From Gonapodya prolifera JEL478 (Eukaryota; Monoblepharomycota; Monoblepharidomycetes; Monoblepharidales; Gonapodyaceae), in the NCBI GenBank assembly GCA_001574975.1, contig KQ965746.1, positions 9,812-73,811 of the forward strand: a stretch of DNA of 64,000 nucleotides, written 5' to 3'. The position numbers were made by a program, and so were the translations under genes. This document shows, piece after piece, positions 9,565 to 20,084 of the stretch; the first letter of the stretch is position 1, and every line of letters starts with the position of its first letter. The notes beneath the pieces were generated by a model. It made no database searches. It saw only the letters and a list, made by a program, of their open reading frames with translations, and had not been told where the DNA came from.

Positions 9565-9736
9565 TGGGTGATGCGATGAGCCCAGTGGAAAGTTTTGAAG
9601 CGATGTTTGAGTTGGAAGGATTTTGATTGGGGAAAAAGAAAAATTTCCCCCTCTGCTTGCACTGATGTCACCCTTGCACCTTGAATTTTAGCCGTGGACC
9701 CACAACCTTCAAACTCTCAGACATATTCCGAAAACC

Positions 9737-10796
9737 ATGTTGGCGGACGTCGACCCAAAGGCCACTCCCACCGCTAAGACAGCCAAGCGTGAGGCTGAAG
9801 AGGCAAAAGAGAAGGTTGAAGAGGCAAAGGAGAAAGTTGAAGAGGGGAAGCAGAAGGTTGACGTGGAGGTTGAAAAGTCCAAAGAGGAGCTCTCAGTGGA
9901 AAGCCTGGGGCACGCCAAAGAGATTGCAACACGGCTCAGTGAGATTATTGAGGGGTCATGCGAGAAGTGGGTGAGACAGCAAAAGTTTCTTCTGGTGATG
10001 TTGCAGTATAGATGACGTGTCGCTTCTCGCCAGACTGGTCCCCTTGTGCCAAATGATCAGGAAGCACATTGACAACTTCATGGCTGCCAAGGAGGAAGAC
10101 CGCAACGAAGACGAGGTGTGTTCTTTCCGCCTTCCATCGCTCATCACGTCATTCACGCCAACTAACCATCTCCCTAACCCACGCCGCTCCCCAGCTCATC
10201 AAAGCCGTCAAACCGCTATTGGAGCAAGGCGAAGCCGAGCTCAACAAGACCTTCGGAGCCGTCAAGGGCGCCGACCCGGACGGCAAAGTCGCCAACCGCG
10301 CCAAGCGCGCCACGCAGGACCACACCGCGACGCCCGAGGAGCAGCGGCTCGCGGAAGCCCTGCGTGTGCTCGTGCAGGAAGTCGGTGGGACGATTGAGTG
10401 GGCAAANNNNNNNNNNNNNNNNNNNNNNNNNNNNNNNNNNNNNNNNNNNNNNNNNNNNNNNNNNNNNNNNNNNNNNNNNNNNNNNNNNNNNNNNNNNNNN
10501 NNNNTTGTGAGACGCGTGTGCGCTGGCCTCATGACGTAATACTCCCCTCTTTTAGTCGTCGGAGGCGTGGGTCTGCTTCTCGCAGGAGTCCTCAACCTCC
10601 TCGGACGGCTTCTCTCCGGTCTGGGACTCGACTCGCTGCTCAGAGGTCTTGTCGCCGCCACGGGTCTCGGCGCCATTTTCAAGGGCGTGAGTTGTTGTTG
10701 TGGGGGTTTTACGTGCTCGGAAATGACTGATCTTCGATGTGTTGACAACCTGCTTGTGGGGGTCGGTGCACAAAAAAGTTGGGCATGGACAAGTGA
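9737..10796 (+). CDS. DUF6987-like coiled-coil/membrane protein, interrupted by an assembly gap
   Basis: Exons read as 9737-9966, 10034-10115, 10195 into the gap, 10556-10686 and 10779-10796 (18 bases, ending LGMDK). Phases agree wherever they can be checked. The N-terminus is a Lys/Glu coiled coil with repeated EEAKEKVEEAKEKVEEGK heptads. The middle (KLVPLCQMIRKH, LIKAVKPLLEQGEAELNKTF, DPDGKVANRAKR, TPEEQRLAEALRVLVQ) and the glycine-rich hydrophobic tail (VGLLLAGVLNLLGRLLSGLG) match my recollection of the fungal DUF6987 C-terminal domain. In ascomycetes that domain usually follows DUF3659 repeats, which are absent here. The hydrophobic tail, with Gly every 4-7 residues, suggests membrane insertion. 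About 98 bases (N) are missing between DUF6987 helix and tail. Role unknown. Confidence 0.72.
10407..10504. other. assembly gap (run of N)
   Basis: 98 undetermined bases inside the DUF6987-like gene. The sequence on its left edge is the exact reverse complement of the first bases of this window. Confidence 0.99.
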
Positions 10797-11464
10797 GTTA
10801 CCGTCTTTACACATGAAGACATGCACCTGATTGAATTTATCGTCGCAAGGTGGATCAAGTTCTAGATTTTACTGCACATGAAGGTGTTTTCATCCTCGTC
10901 AGAACTGTATCACGAGATTTGACACAGTATGAAAAAAATGTTTGTGCTCTCTGATAGCGTGACCCTTTTCATTTCCCTTTCGCGAGGTAGCACCATGTAG
11001 CAGGTAGAGCGTCACCAAGTTTCACAACTCCACCGCAAGACCTACGCCACGAAACCAATGGAGTTCATCACATGGGTTGCGAATTCCAAACTGCCTACAT
11101 CGGTATCATGTCGTCTGCAGTTGCACGTACTTCAGCAATCTGCAACTACCACCACCAAATAGCAACCAAGCCCACCCACACAATGTCCCGAGCCGAGATT
11201 TCTATGCCGTACATTCTTCCATCATAAATTCTCTCCGCCCGTTTTCGTTTCTTGGGCAGGTGCTGCCGAGAAATTCCAACGTGCCGTCCTTCCCTCCACC
11301 CACAGCTGCTGCGCTCCTCCCAACGAACCTTCACAAAGTCAACACCGTACGTGTCCACATTGTCCAGGATACGCCCTCAGTCGCTCCAAACGGTTCCTTT
11401 GCCACCACTCTCTTCCGCCATATCCAACCGGGTCCCTCCCCCATCCGTATCCCCGCGGCCGACC
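10797..11464. other. intergenic, no gene seen
   Basis: A plus-strand frame of about 200 codons (11077-11691) overlaps the small membrane protein gene antisense and has no protein-like pattern, so I leave it out. Confidence 0.45.
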
Positions 11465-11822
11465 CTACACGTTCTTCCTCTCAATTCCCAGCAGCACTCT
11501 ATCCAGCCATCCCCACACGTCGAACTCGTTCTGCGCAAACCCCAACCCGACGTACACCAGGCGTACGCCCAGCAGGACAAACACGATCGAGATCACGGCG
11601 TCCCAGGGGATTGACGAGGCCGGCTAGGGGAGTGATGGAGCATGGGAGACGGAGTTGGAGGACGGGCCGATGCGGGATGTGTGATGGGTGATTGGGTAAC
11701 CATGGAATTGAATTGGAGAGTTGCGACAGACCCACCTGCTCGGCCACCGGCTGCGACTCCTGTTTCGGCTCTGCCGGCGCCTTTGATTCCCCGCCAACAG
11801 GTCGTTTTCTGAGTTCGGACAT
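11465..11822 (-). CDS. 81-residue single-TM protein
   Basis: Two exons, 11822-11736 and 11623-11465, joined in phase 0 (CAG then CCG) across a GTGGGT...CCCTAG intron. The protein starts MSELRKRPVGGESKAPAEPK (polar, Lys/Glu/Pro rich). It continues SSIPWDAVISIVFVLLGVRL and VYVGLGFAQNEF, one clear transmembrane segment, and ends in a short amphipathic tail (WLDRVLLGIERKNV). This is too short for most gene callers and I do not recognise the family. A degraded copy of exon 1 sits at 1858-1967. Confidence comes from the good splice sites and the clean hydrophobic segment. Confidence 0.6.
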
Positions 11823-12248
11823 CGGTTGCGTGGTCGATCGGGTGGGTTGGTCGTGTGGGCAGGATAATGGCGAAAGGGAGTTTAGCCGGTTGTCGCTGCT
11901 GTGCTGTTTCTAGCCCACCAAAACAATGCAAAACAAGGTTACATACCAATGAATATATATGGGTGGGTAAGAACACAAGCTGCTTGAGCTTCTTGGAGGT
12001 TGAGTGGATTCATCATCGCGCACCAGCGCATGAGCACATCTACTTTCGTATGCATGTGGAATTCAGTGTCATCCCCTGCACTGGTGTCGAAAAGCTTATT
12101 ATTTTGACCATCAGATTTGGACTATATGGAAGAGTTTCATGTTCTTTTTGGTAATCGAAATTATGGTACATAAAGGAACATGCAGCGTTCCACTGACACC
12201 TTCAAGCCGTCCCACACACCTCCCCTTTCCCTCGCCACACCACCAACC
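11823..12248. other. intergenic, no gene seen
   Basis: AT-richer stretch between two minus-strand genes. It probably holds the promoter of the small membrane protein and the 3' end of the OTU gene. Confidence 0.45.
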
Positions 12249-14025
12249 CTAACCCCTCCCCGGCGCCTCGCCTGGCGGGTATACCGCGACGTAATGGTTC
12301 ATGGTCTCGTCGCCCGAGATGCTCCTGTACCATCCTAAATTCCTGACCGGCCTTGCCCGGGCAACCTTGTGCGCGCTGGCGCCGGAGTCAGAGTCCGAGT
12401 CTGTGACGGAGTTGGGGGAGTGTTCGAACAACACGCGGCCCTGTTCAAGTGAGGAACGGTTAGTACACTACCGCCACCTTCACCGGCGCCCGTCCCCCAA
12501 CCAGAACGAACCAATTTTCCCGTCTTCTCGTCCCAGAACCACACAACGACATCCACGCCCTCGCTCCTCGCAAACGCCGCCACGCAGACCGCATCGCCGC
12601 ACTCGCCCTGCCTCTCCATCCGGGCACAATACTCCTCGAACGCCGCGTCGTCTTCGCGGCCCACCATGGCGAGCACGTCGGGCTCGTACAGATCACGGTG
12701 GGCGCGGATCTCGGACACGATGCGCCGCCGGACGGAGGAGTGGTGGGTGGGTGTGCCGAGGTGCGTTTGAGCGAGGGACAGGAACAGGCAGTCTCCTCCC
12801 GCGCCCACGTCGTAGGGCGTGTAGTTCGCGGTGCGAAGGGCCGAGAAGAGGTTTGCTCGCGGGGTGGTGGTGGATGATGCAGAGAGAGAGGAAGGCGGGG
12901 CCAAGGAGAGCGAGAGAGTAGATGGGTAGGATACGGTGTCGTCCGGTGAGAGGTAGCTATATGATGTTCGAGATGCGAAGAGCGCGGATTCGTCCTGCGG
13001 TGTAGATCGGGGTCAAAATACATGCTCCACGGGGAGGAAAGCACAGAGGAGATTCAAACTTACCTCTTGCAACTGGGCGGCAATAAGTTCGTCGGTTCTC
13101 TCCATGGCCTCCTTCTCTCTCCTCTTTCGCTCCTGCTCCTCCCTCTCCCTTTTCTTCCTCTTGCGCTCCGCCTCCTCCTCCTCGGCAACTCTACGTCTCC
13201 GTGCGGCCTCACTCACAACACTCTCCTCGACGGCAGCGCGGAAGTCGGAGCGGTACCGGTGCTCGGCTGCGGCGAGTTCGGAGGGGTCGATGTAGGTTGG
13301 TTCGAGGTACGAATGGTAGGGAGACGGTGGTAAGGATTGGAAGAGACCGGCGAAAGGGTACCGCGAGGGGTCGGAGAGGTTTGACCAGAGGGTTCTGCGA
13401 TCGGGGACACCCGTGGTGTGAACGTGAGGGTGGGAAGTGGGATTCATTCGCCGTCAATGAAAATGAGCGCAGAGAATATAATAAAAAAATGACACTGAGC
13501 GCGAATATGTCGTCCGAACACCATAACGAACCTCCGGTCGCCATACTGGGGCTCGTAGTCCGCTCCATACCCAGGGAACGACCCAAACAGGGACCCAAGC
13601 GCGTCTGGGTCGTCGTAGTATCTCAAGCTAATACCGGCTGGCCTGGTTCGCCTTTTTTCGGTTCGCGAGGCTGGAACGCGGGTCGGAGATGTGGGATAAG
13701 CAGAGGGAGGAGGGTGCTGGTAGGAGGACGTGTAGGTTGTGGACGTATTGGAGTCGGTGGAGGAAGAGATTGGGATGACGCGTGCGGAATGGGATGGGCG
13801 GGGAGGAGGGACTTCTTGGATTGATTTTCGGGTATGGAGTGAAGAGCTCCCCGAGTACATTTCGGCCCAGCTGTAAGGAGGAGTGAGAGAGAGCAGCGAG
13901 AGATCGCGAGAGAGCAAGACGCACCAGTCGTCGCAGTCCGGATCGAATTCGTGTGCGTCTCTGCTGCACTCTCTGCAGGGACACGGACTGAGCGAGTGGA
14001 AGGAGAGTGGAATCAGCACAGACAT
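12249..14025 (-). CDS. OTU-type cysteine protease (deubiquitinase)
   Basis: Likely removes ubiquitin chains. Exons 14025-13925, 13870-13532, 13394-13064, 12994-12512 and 12440-12249 give 481 residues with consistent phases; the intron at 12511-12441 is the least certain. The N-terminus is Cys-rich (PCPCRECSRDAHEFDPDCDD), then Ser/Thr/Pro-rich. A highly charged helix rich in Arg, Glu and Lys (about residues 190-240, RRRVAEEEEAERKRKKRERE) precedes the catalytic part. The OTU signature is visible: YDVGAGGDCLFLSLAQTHLG with the nucleophile Cys, VRRRIVSEIRAHRDLY, VCVAAFARSEGVDVVVWFWD and the closing NHYVAVYPP with the catalytic His. It resembles OTU proteins in which a coiled segment precedes the domain. 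13447 was considered as the start, but the upstream exon joins it with matching phase (AG+A). Confidence 0.8.
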
Positions 14026-14430
14026 CGCAGACGGGGAGAGCGAGCGCGCGCAGGAGAGGGACGGAAAAAAGAAGACTGACTGTTGTTTGTGTCCTGCTTA
14101 AAACGAAACGTGTCGTAAGTGCTTACGAGTCCAGCGGGTGACCATAGAACTACCCTTGCCGATTGACCACAAAACCCTCGAGATGGTTCCAGCACTTTCC
14201 ACCGCGTTCCTCGTCTCCATTCTTTCCATCGTGCGTTCTCTTCTCACTTTACCAGTGATAATCTATCGGCTTTCCCCAAAAAATAACGAACTGGTGTTAA
14301 CGGCGAGGGTCCCAAGGTGTTGGTCACGGAAAGCCGATACTATATCAGTAATCTCTCAAATGCGAATGCCATCATTCAAATTCAAGTTTTCTAGCTCATA
14401 CATACTCCCACTAAAACCCGGCACCCATCA

Positions 14431-14526
14431 CTAGTTGATGAGATCCGCAATCGCCCTCGCCTCTTCCTGCAGGAACCTGATGTTGAGATTCTTGCATTCC
14501 TCCTTCGCCCGTTCCAACTCCTCCCC
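14431..14526 (-). CDS. possible terminal exon of an unidentified gene
   Basis: After a good acceptor (aaactaacag), 31 codons run to a TAG: GEELERAKEECKNLNIRFLQ then EEARAIADLIN. The amphipathic helical pattern and codon use look real, but I could not find convincing upstream exons; the minus strand beyond 14570 has stops and a transposon fragment. This may be the 3' end of a short gene or the remains of one. Confidence 0.35.
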   Translation of the reverse strand, partial: GEELERAKEECKNLNIRFLQEEARAIADLIN

Positions 14527-14822
14527 CTGTTAGTTTACAGCTTGGCGACCACGAGGATCAACTGGATTAATCGAAGGACATTTTCGGTGGAAACCGATGA
14601 AAACTGGAAAGAAAAGGAAGGCGGAAAACCTTGGAACGGAAGGAGATTACAAAACTGCTCCGGTTAGTTATATAAGCGTAGAGAAATGTTGTTGTAGTTT
14701 GGAGATCGTACAAAGATAAGTGTCTGTCCAACGTTGCGGCTACCACGCCGTCCCAGGAAGCTGCAGATCTTACAGGTTTACAGTCACAGTTTTTCACACT
14801 GGGATCTACACACCTGCAACAA

Positions 14823-15302
14823 ATGGCCAACCTAAAGAAATTCCTGGGACCACTTCTGTGGAAGGAGGGTGACGTCAACACCTGGAAGTTGATAGTACAG
14901 ACCTATGCACTGCAGCAGGGCTATTCCAAGCACATCATGGGGATCAGCAAACAACTGGAGGAAACTGCATCCACCACTCCCACTCCGGCACCTACCTCAT
15001 CAAGTCTGACTGCAGAGGGCAGTGCCCCTCCAACATCAACCCCAGATGAACTTCCCCATGTCACCTCTGAAACATCACTGGCGGTGGTTAGTGAGGCAAA
15101 GAAGTGGCACGAGAAGAACCTGTTGGGTCAAATCCTGTTATTCTCCACAATTGGTAATGACATTGCCACCTCAATCCATTCCGTTTTACCCCTAGATGTT
15201 GGCAAACATACCTTGTACATGATCTACACTCAAATCCTTGAGACATTTTGCCTAAACATCACCAGCCAGATTGCCATGCTCCACAGGCAGCTTCTTGGTT
15301 AG
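14823..15302 (+). mobile_element. gag-like fragment, Ty1/copia LTR-retrotransposon fossil
   Basis: A 159-residue frame resembles the gag (UBN2-like) part of Ty1/copia elements. No protease, integrase or reverse transcriptase follows, and I see no terminal repeats nearby, so this is a broken remnant with most of the element missing. The assignment rests on pattern resemblance only. Confidence 0.45.
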
Positions 15303-17357
15303 AAGATTTGCAATTCCAAGGGAGTCCTGGAGTACCTGTCAGACGTGGATAGCATGTCTGGGTGTTCTTTTGTTAGTACAAAACTATATTTATGTTCACT
15401 GCCAAGCAACATCGACTCTCCCCTCCTGAGCCTGGTGTCACCGCGAGACATGTGTAGACAGAGCCGCTACGGCGAACTCTATGGCGATTCCGGGAAGCAC
15501 GTGTTCAAGCGAGCCGCACCAACATTTTAGTGCTGTGAATGTCCAGGCCAGCGGGAGTGCAAAGGAGAGCAACGTCCCGGGCGATGGGGTTCGGAGGACG
15601 TGGACGTGGGGATGATGTGAGTGAATTTCCTTCTGCGCCGTTGGCACATCGGGTCGGCCTCGACGTGGCGTGCTCTGGGGTTCTGGGCAGGACGAGGAAC
15701 CAGACCGCGAACGGGACCCACTACTACTGTCTTCTCCTTTCACCCCCACCTTAGGCTTGAAGCTTTGTCCGCGCATGTGTTGGTATCATAAATGATGCTT
15801 CACGGATGGCGAACTTGCCCTCTTACACCGAATCGAGAATACCACGAAGTCGGACCTCTACGTCAGCAAGAGTCTCAAGGAAAACGTACCTGCTTCTGGT
15901 GCCTTATAGAGGTGGGTGTGGGAGCGGAGAGAGGGATGGCGGTATCTTGGAGCCTTTGGAGCTTCCGTTCCTGGTCACCCGTTTGCGTGAGGATTGTCAC
16001 GGGGAACGGGGTGGTGGCACGGAGCTTGAAAAGGCGACCTCTCCTATCCTGCCTGGGATTGTCTGTGGGGTCAGCACCAGGATGTCGTCGGAACCATGAA
16101 ACGACCATTTGGATAAAAGTGACTTCTTCGATATATTCGAAAATCGACCTGCGGGCATGTTGGTACGAAGCTCCAGAGCGCTGGACATGGACAAGTAGCG
16201 GGATTTGGAGAAGAGATTCGATGATTCACACTTCTCACCGCCACTCGAATCAATAGACCTGAAGTTGTCGTTTGCCACTGCGAAAGCGGTGCTCGAGCCT
16301 CCGAGAAGGAACGGGATGGGTCTTAAAGTTAAACAGATGCTAAATTTGCGTGTTTGCAAAAAAATTTTATTGACCAAGGGCTCTGTCCGGCTTTAAGCAC
16401 ACTAGTCAGAGACACAGGCAGACCCGCGTGCACTCGTCGCCGCAGTCCCAGATGAAACTTTGAGTTTGAGCTCTCCCCAATGTGGCCACAGCACGATGCC
16501 TGATCGAACACGAGACCTCCCTCAAATGGAACAACTGCCATTCATTTCACTGTGTTGCTTGTCGCTGTTCCCGTTCCTTTGCGCATACCTGCTCTCACGA
16601 TACGGGGCGTCGATCCACCATCTCGGCTTTCCCGGAAAGATCTACGGAGGGGAGACAGTGGGGCCCTGCCACACGATCGCCAATTGCGCCGAGGTGTTAT
16701 GCTTTCCCCAAAAGAAGCAATGGTTCTGCGAAGGTCGCTTGATGAGCCAGAGAAGAAAGAAAGGAAGACGGTACATATGGGAGAGTTGCGGTTCCCCGTT
16801 CTCCATAAACCAGAATGGAATGACCAGCAGAGTCCAAGAAGACCTCCCACTCGGTGAATGGATAGAAAAACCGTTTCATCGTTCGCTAGAAAATTATAAT
16901 ATAAATCAGCTGGATGATGCCGTCCCTGTGGTCCTTTTCTTGCCTGCGCTTTTCTACCGTCAATGAACGTGCTGATGCAGGTTGCTCACTTCCCCCATCC
17001 CCACCGTGCCTTCTTTTGTTCAATTCCTCCCTGTGCGCTGGTGACAGACAAGGTTTACATTTTCGCTCGTTTAGCTTTACCTTCAAAACGATCGCCAACC
17101 CCCAAAAGTAGCGACATCAGTAACTCAAAAGCGAGCGCATCACGATCTGCATTTTCGCTTTTGCCAAACGGGATGGCGAAAAAGATCATAAACAAGACGC
17201 CCGACGCCCAACTTTCTCTTATCAGCGGCCCGCACCAATCGGGAGGCTCTCATTCCCTAAAATTGCCTGGAGCTCGCTCCCTCTTGGCATTCGACTCGAT
17301 CATTTACGTGTAGCACGCCCGCAACACACTAACCGCAGACAAAAAACCACAGCTGCA
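15303..17357. other. unresolved stretch, no supported gene
   Basis: Several overlapping frames on both strands (for example 15997-16377 minus, 16460-16966 plus, 16963-17313 plus) show no family resemblance, no convincing splice chain and no clear codon bias. One or two small lineage-specific genes may be present, but none can be supported from sequence alone. Confidence 0.35.
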
Positions 17358-19921
17358 ATGAGCGCCGCCACTCTGTAGGTCACCCCGCGCTGGTGACGCG
17401 TCCCTTCGGCCTAACCTTCGATCGTGCACTACTCGCCCTTCCGCACTCGCAAATCGCACCCCGCGACACAGCACAGAGGACGAGATACGCCTAGCGAAAC
17501 TTGGGTGAGTACCATACTCTCTGCCTTGTTTCGATCACGCGCGCCCTCAAACAGACACCCGGCACGGTACATCAGGTACCGACAGGAGCTGTCGCGGACC
17601 TTCACGGCCTTCCACTCCTTTGGCATTTCCTTCTCCATCATCTCCATTCCCACGGGTATCCTGCCGCTCGTCGGATATGCCCTGCTCAATGGCGGCGCCG
17701 TCGCAATGACGTGGGGGTGGATTTTGGTGTTCTTCATGGTACGCGCGCGATCGAGGAGCTCCACTTTAACAAAACCGCTCACACTAGGACGCACGACCCT
17801 TGCATTCCAGGTTCTTACCGTTGCTGGAAGTCTTGCAGAGGTGCGTGCGCCCATTCCCCCCCGCCGCCATACCTTCACCAACCGCTCCCGCATCTTCACC
17901 TCCTCATTCCAAAATAGATTTGCAGCACATACCCTACCGCCGGATCCCTCTACTTCTGGAGCGCAAAACTCACAGGAGAGCACCCGCAATGGACGCCCTT
18001 CGCGGCTTGGATTACTGGCTGGTGAGCTTTGAGCGTGGCACCACACTCAATCCAGCGTTGCAAAACACTGAATTTCCGTAACGTGTAGGTTCAACCTTCT
18101 CGGCGAAGTCGGATTGGTCGCTGGCGTTGCGTACACGTTCGCATCAGGTGGGTGTCTTCAAAACGACATCACAGTCACCTCCGGCTAACCAGCATTCCAG
18201 TTTTGGCCGCTACCTGCACCCTCACAACTGACTGTCAGTTTCCCCCTAACATTCAACCGCACACATCGGACACATCTAAGTGCCTTTCCCACCAACAGGG
18301 GTCGCCACACTCCCGCAACTCTGGGCCATCTACGTCGGAGTGCTCGTGTTCTGCGCCTTGCTCAACACTCTTGGCGACAACCTCCTGACCCTCTTCACCA
18401 CCGCCTCGGTCGTGTGGCACATGGCGACGACATTCTTGTTCATTGTTGTCGTCCCAGCCAAAGCCGCGACGCATGTGAGTCGTCCCTTGTACGGTGTTTT
18501 GAATTGGGGTGGTTTTGGACTGACGCGCCCTCTCGTTGGTGGGAACCAGCAAGACGCCTCCTTCGTCTTCACCGAATTCAACAACGAGTCTGGGTTCTCT
18601 GACTTTTACGGTTTCTGCCTCGGTTTACTGCTGTCTCAATGGACCATCTCAGGATATGGTGCGTCCTCACTCTCACTCTCGTCGACCCCATCACCTTTGG
18701 ATGACATCGTCCGTTCCATACCGCAGACGCGTCGGCCCACATGTCCGAGGAGACCCACGGCTCCCACAACTCCGCTCCATGGGGAATTATTTACGCTGTG
18801 CTGTCCGCTTTTGTTTTTGGATGGGCGCTGATTCTGTCTTTGCTGTTCAGTATCCAAGAGTGAGTCAAGCATCGGATTCGTGAGATCCGCAAACAAGAAT
18901 GACTAATCTGCTTTTTTCAAAGCTTGGATGCCACGGTTGCAGGAGGATACACAGCGATTTGGCTCGGTGAGGAGAACATGGACGCGACGACCGACATTGT
19001 GTCTCGATGGCTGAAACTAAATCTCGCCCAACAGCTGCCTTGGACACAAACATAACCGTTTTCTTCCAAGTACTCTTCCTGGGCTGCATTTTCTGTAAGT
19101 GGCGCACTTCTGCCGTTGCACACGGCCCTGAATATTAAATGATCATCAACCATCAAAGTCTGCACTATGAGTTGTATTACCTCCAACTCCCGCATGATCT
19201 ACGCCTTTTCGCGTGATGGCGCTCTGCCGTTCAGCAACTGGATCCACCACATCGACCCCAAGTCCAAGATGCCCGTCCGCGCCAGTGCGTAAACCTCCGC
19301 AGCGAGGACAACCGTTTCTATCGCTTACACGCACCTTCGTCCTCTCAGTCATCGTGTCTACCAGCTTGGCCACGATTCTTGCCGTTCCCGGCATCTGGAG
19401 TAGCGTCGCACTCACTGCGCTGATCTCCATTGGGACGATCGGCCAGTACATCTCGTACGGGTGCCCCATATTTTTCAAGGCGTTCTTTGCCGGAAGCAGC
19501 TTCAAGCAGTCCTCCTTCAACCTGGGACCGTTCTCGCGGGCCATCAACATCATTGCGGTCCTCTGGATCGGATTTATCGCCATCATTTTCTGCTTCCCTT
19601 CAGTGTACCCTGTCACATGGGGTGGAATGGTGAGAACAGCGCAAAGCGATGAGACGTCGTTGAGTAAACCACTCATCATACTTCTCCGCGAACAGAACTT
19701 TGCTCCCTTCATCGTGGGCTTCGTCATTGTCTTTGCCGGAGGGTGGTGGCTCATTGTAAGTCATGTTGCTTGCACCGATATCGCATTCAGTGTTCACAAT
19801 CGAACCCCAATTCACACAGAGTGCCCGAAAATGGTTCAAAGGGCCAGTCATCCAGGTCACAGAGGAAGAGATTGCAGAGATTGACCGCCAAAAGAAGGAG
19901 GAGGAGCCTTTGGGAGTGTAG
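17358..19921 (+). CDS. APC-family amino-acid/GABA/choline permease
   Basis: Twelve-TM plasma-membrane or vacuolar permease of the fungal ACT branch of the APC superfamily. The ATG at 17358 opens a 17-base first exon (MSAAT); about 13 exons follow to the TAG at 19919-19921. Landmarks in order: EDEIRLAKLG-YRQELSRTFT, FGISFSIISIPTGILPLVGY, VLTVAGSLAEICSTYPTAGS followed by LYFWSAKLTG, FNLLGEVGLVAGVAYT, WTISGYDASAHMSEETHGS (the most diagnostic block), CTMSCITSNSRMIYAFSRDG followed by ALPFSNWI, and SARKWFKGPVIQVTEEEI near the C-terminus. These match GABA/polyamine/choline permeases (UGA4-, HNM1-like). The substrate cannot be assigned. Introns are short with good borders. Confidence 0.88.
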
Positions 19922-20084
19922 AACCACTGCTGTCTGATACATACGGTATTCTTAATGAATTTCTTCTTGCTTGTATTTGCTGGGCGATGAGAACGACGCA
20001 GTTGTCCATCTTTTTGCACAAGAAGTTGAATACATATATTATTCCACGGTATGTTGACCGATATCTATGCGATCTCAAAAACAA

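Noticed and set aside
13444-14025. Separate 193-residue gene upstream of the OTU gene
   Set aside because: Its natural frame joins the OTU exon in phase across 13531-13395; the rest of the open frame is intron.
14823-15302. Host gene interpretation of the gag-like frame
   Set aside because: Its pattern fits a gag fragment better than a host domain, and no splice partners were found; treated as a transposon fossil.
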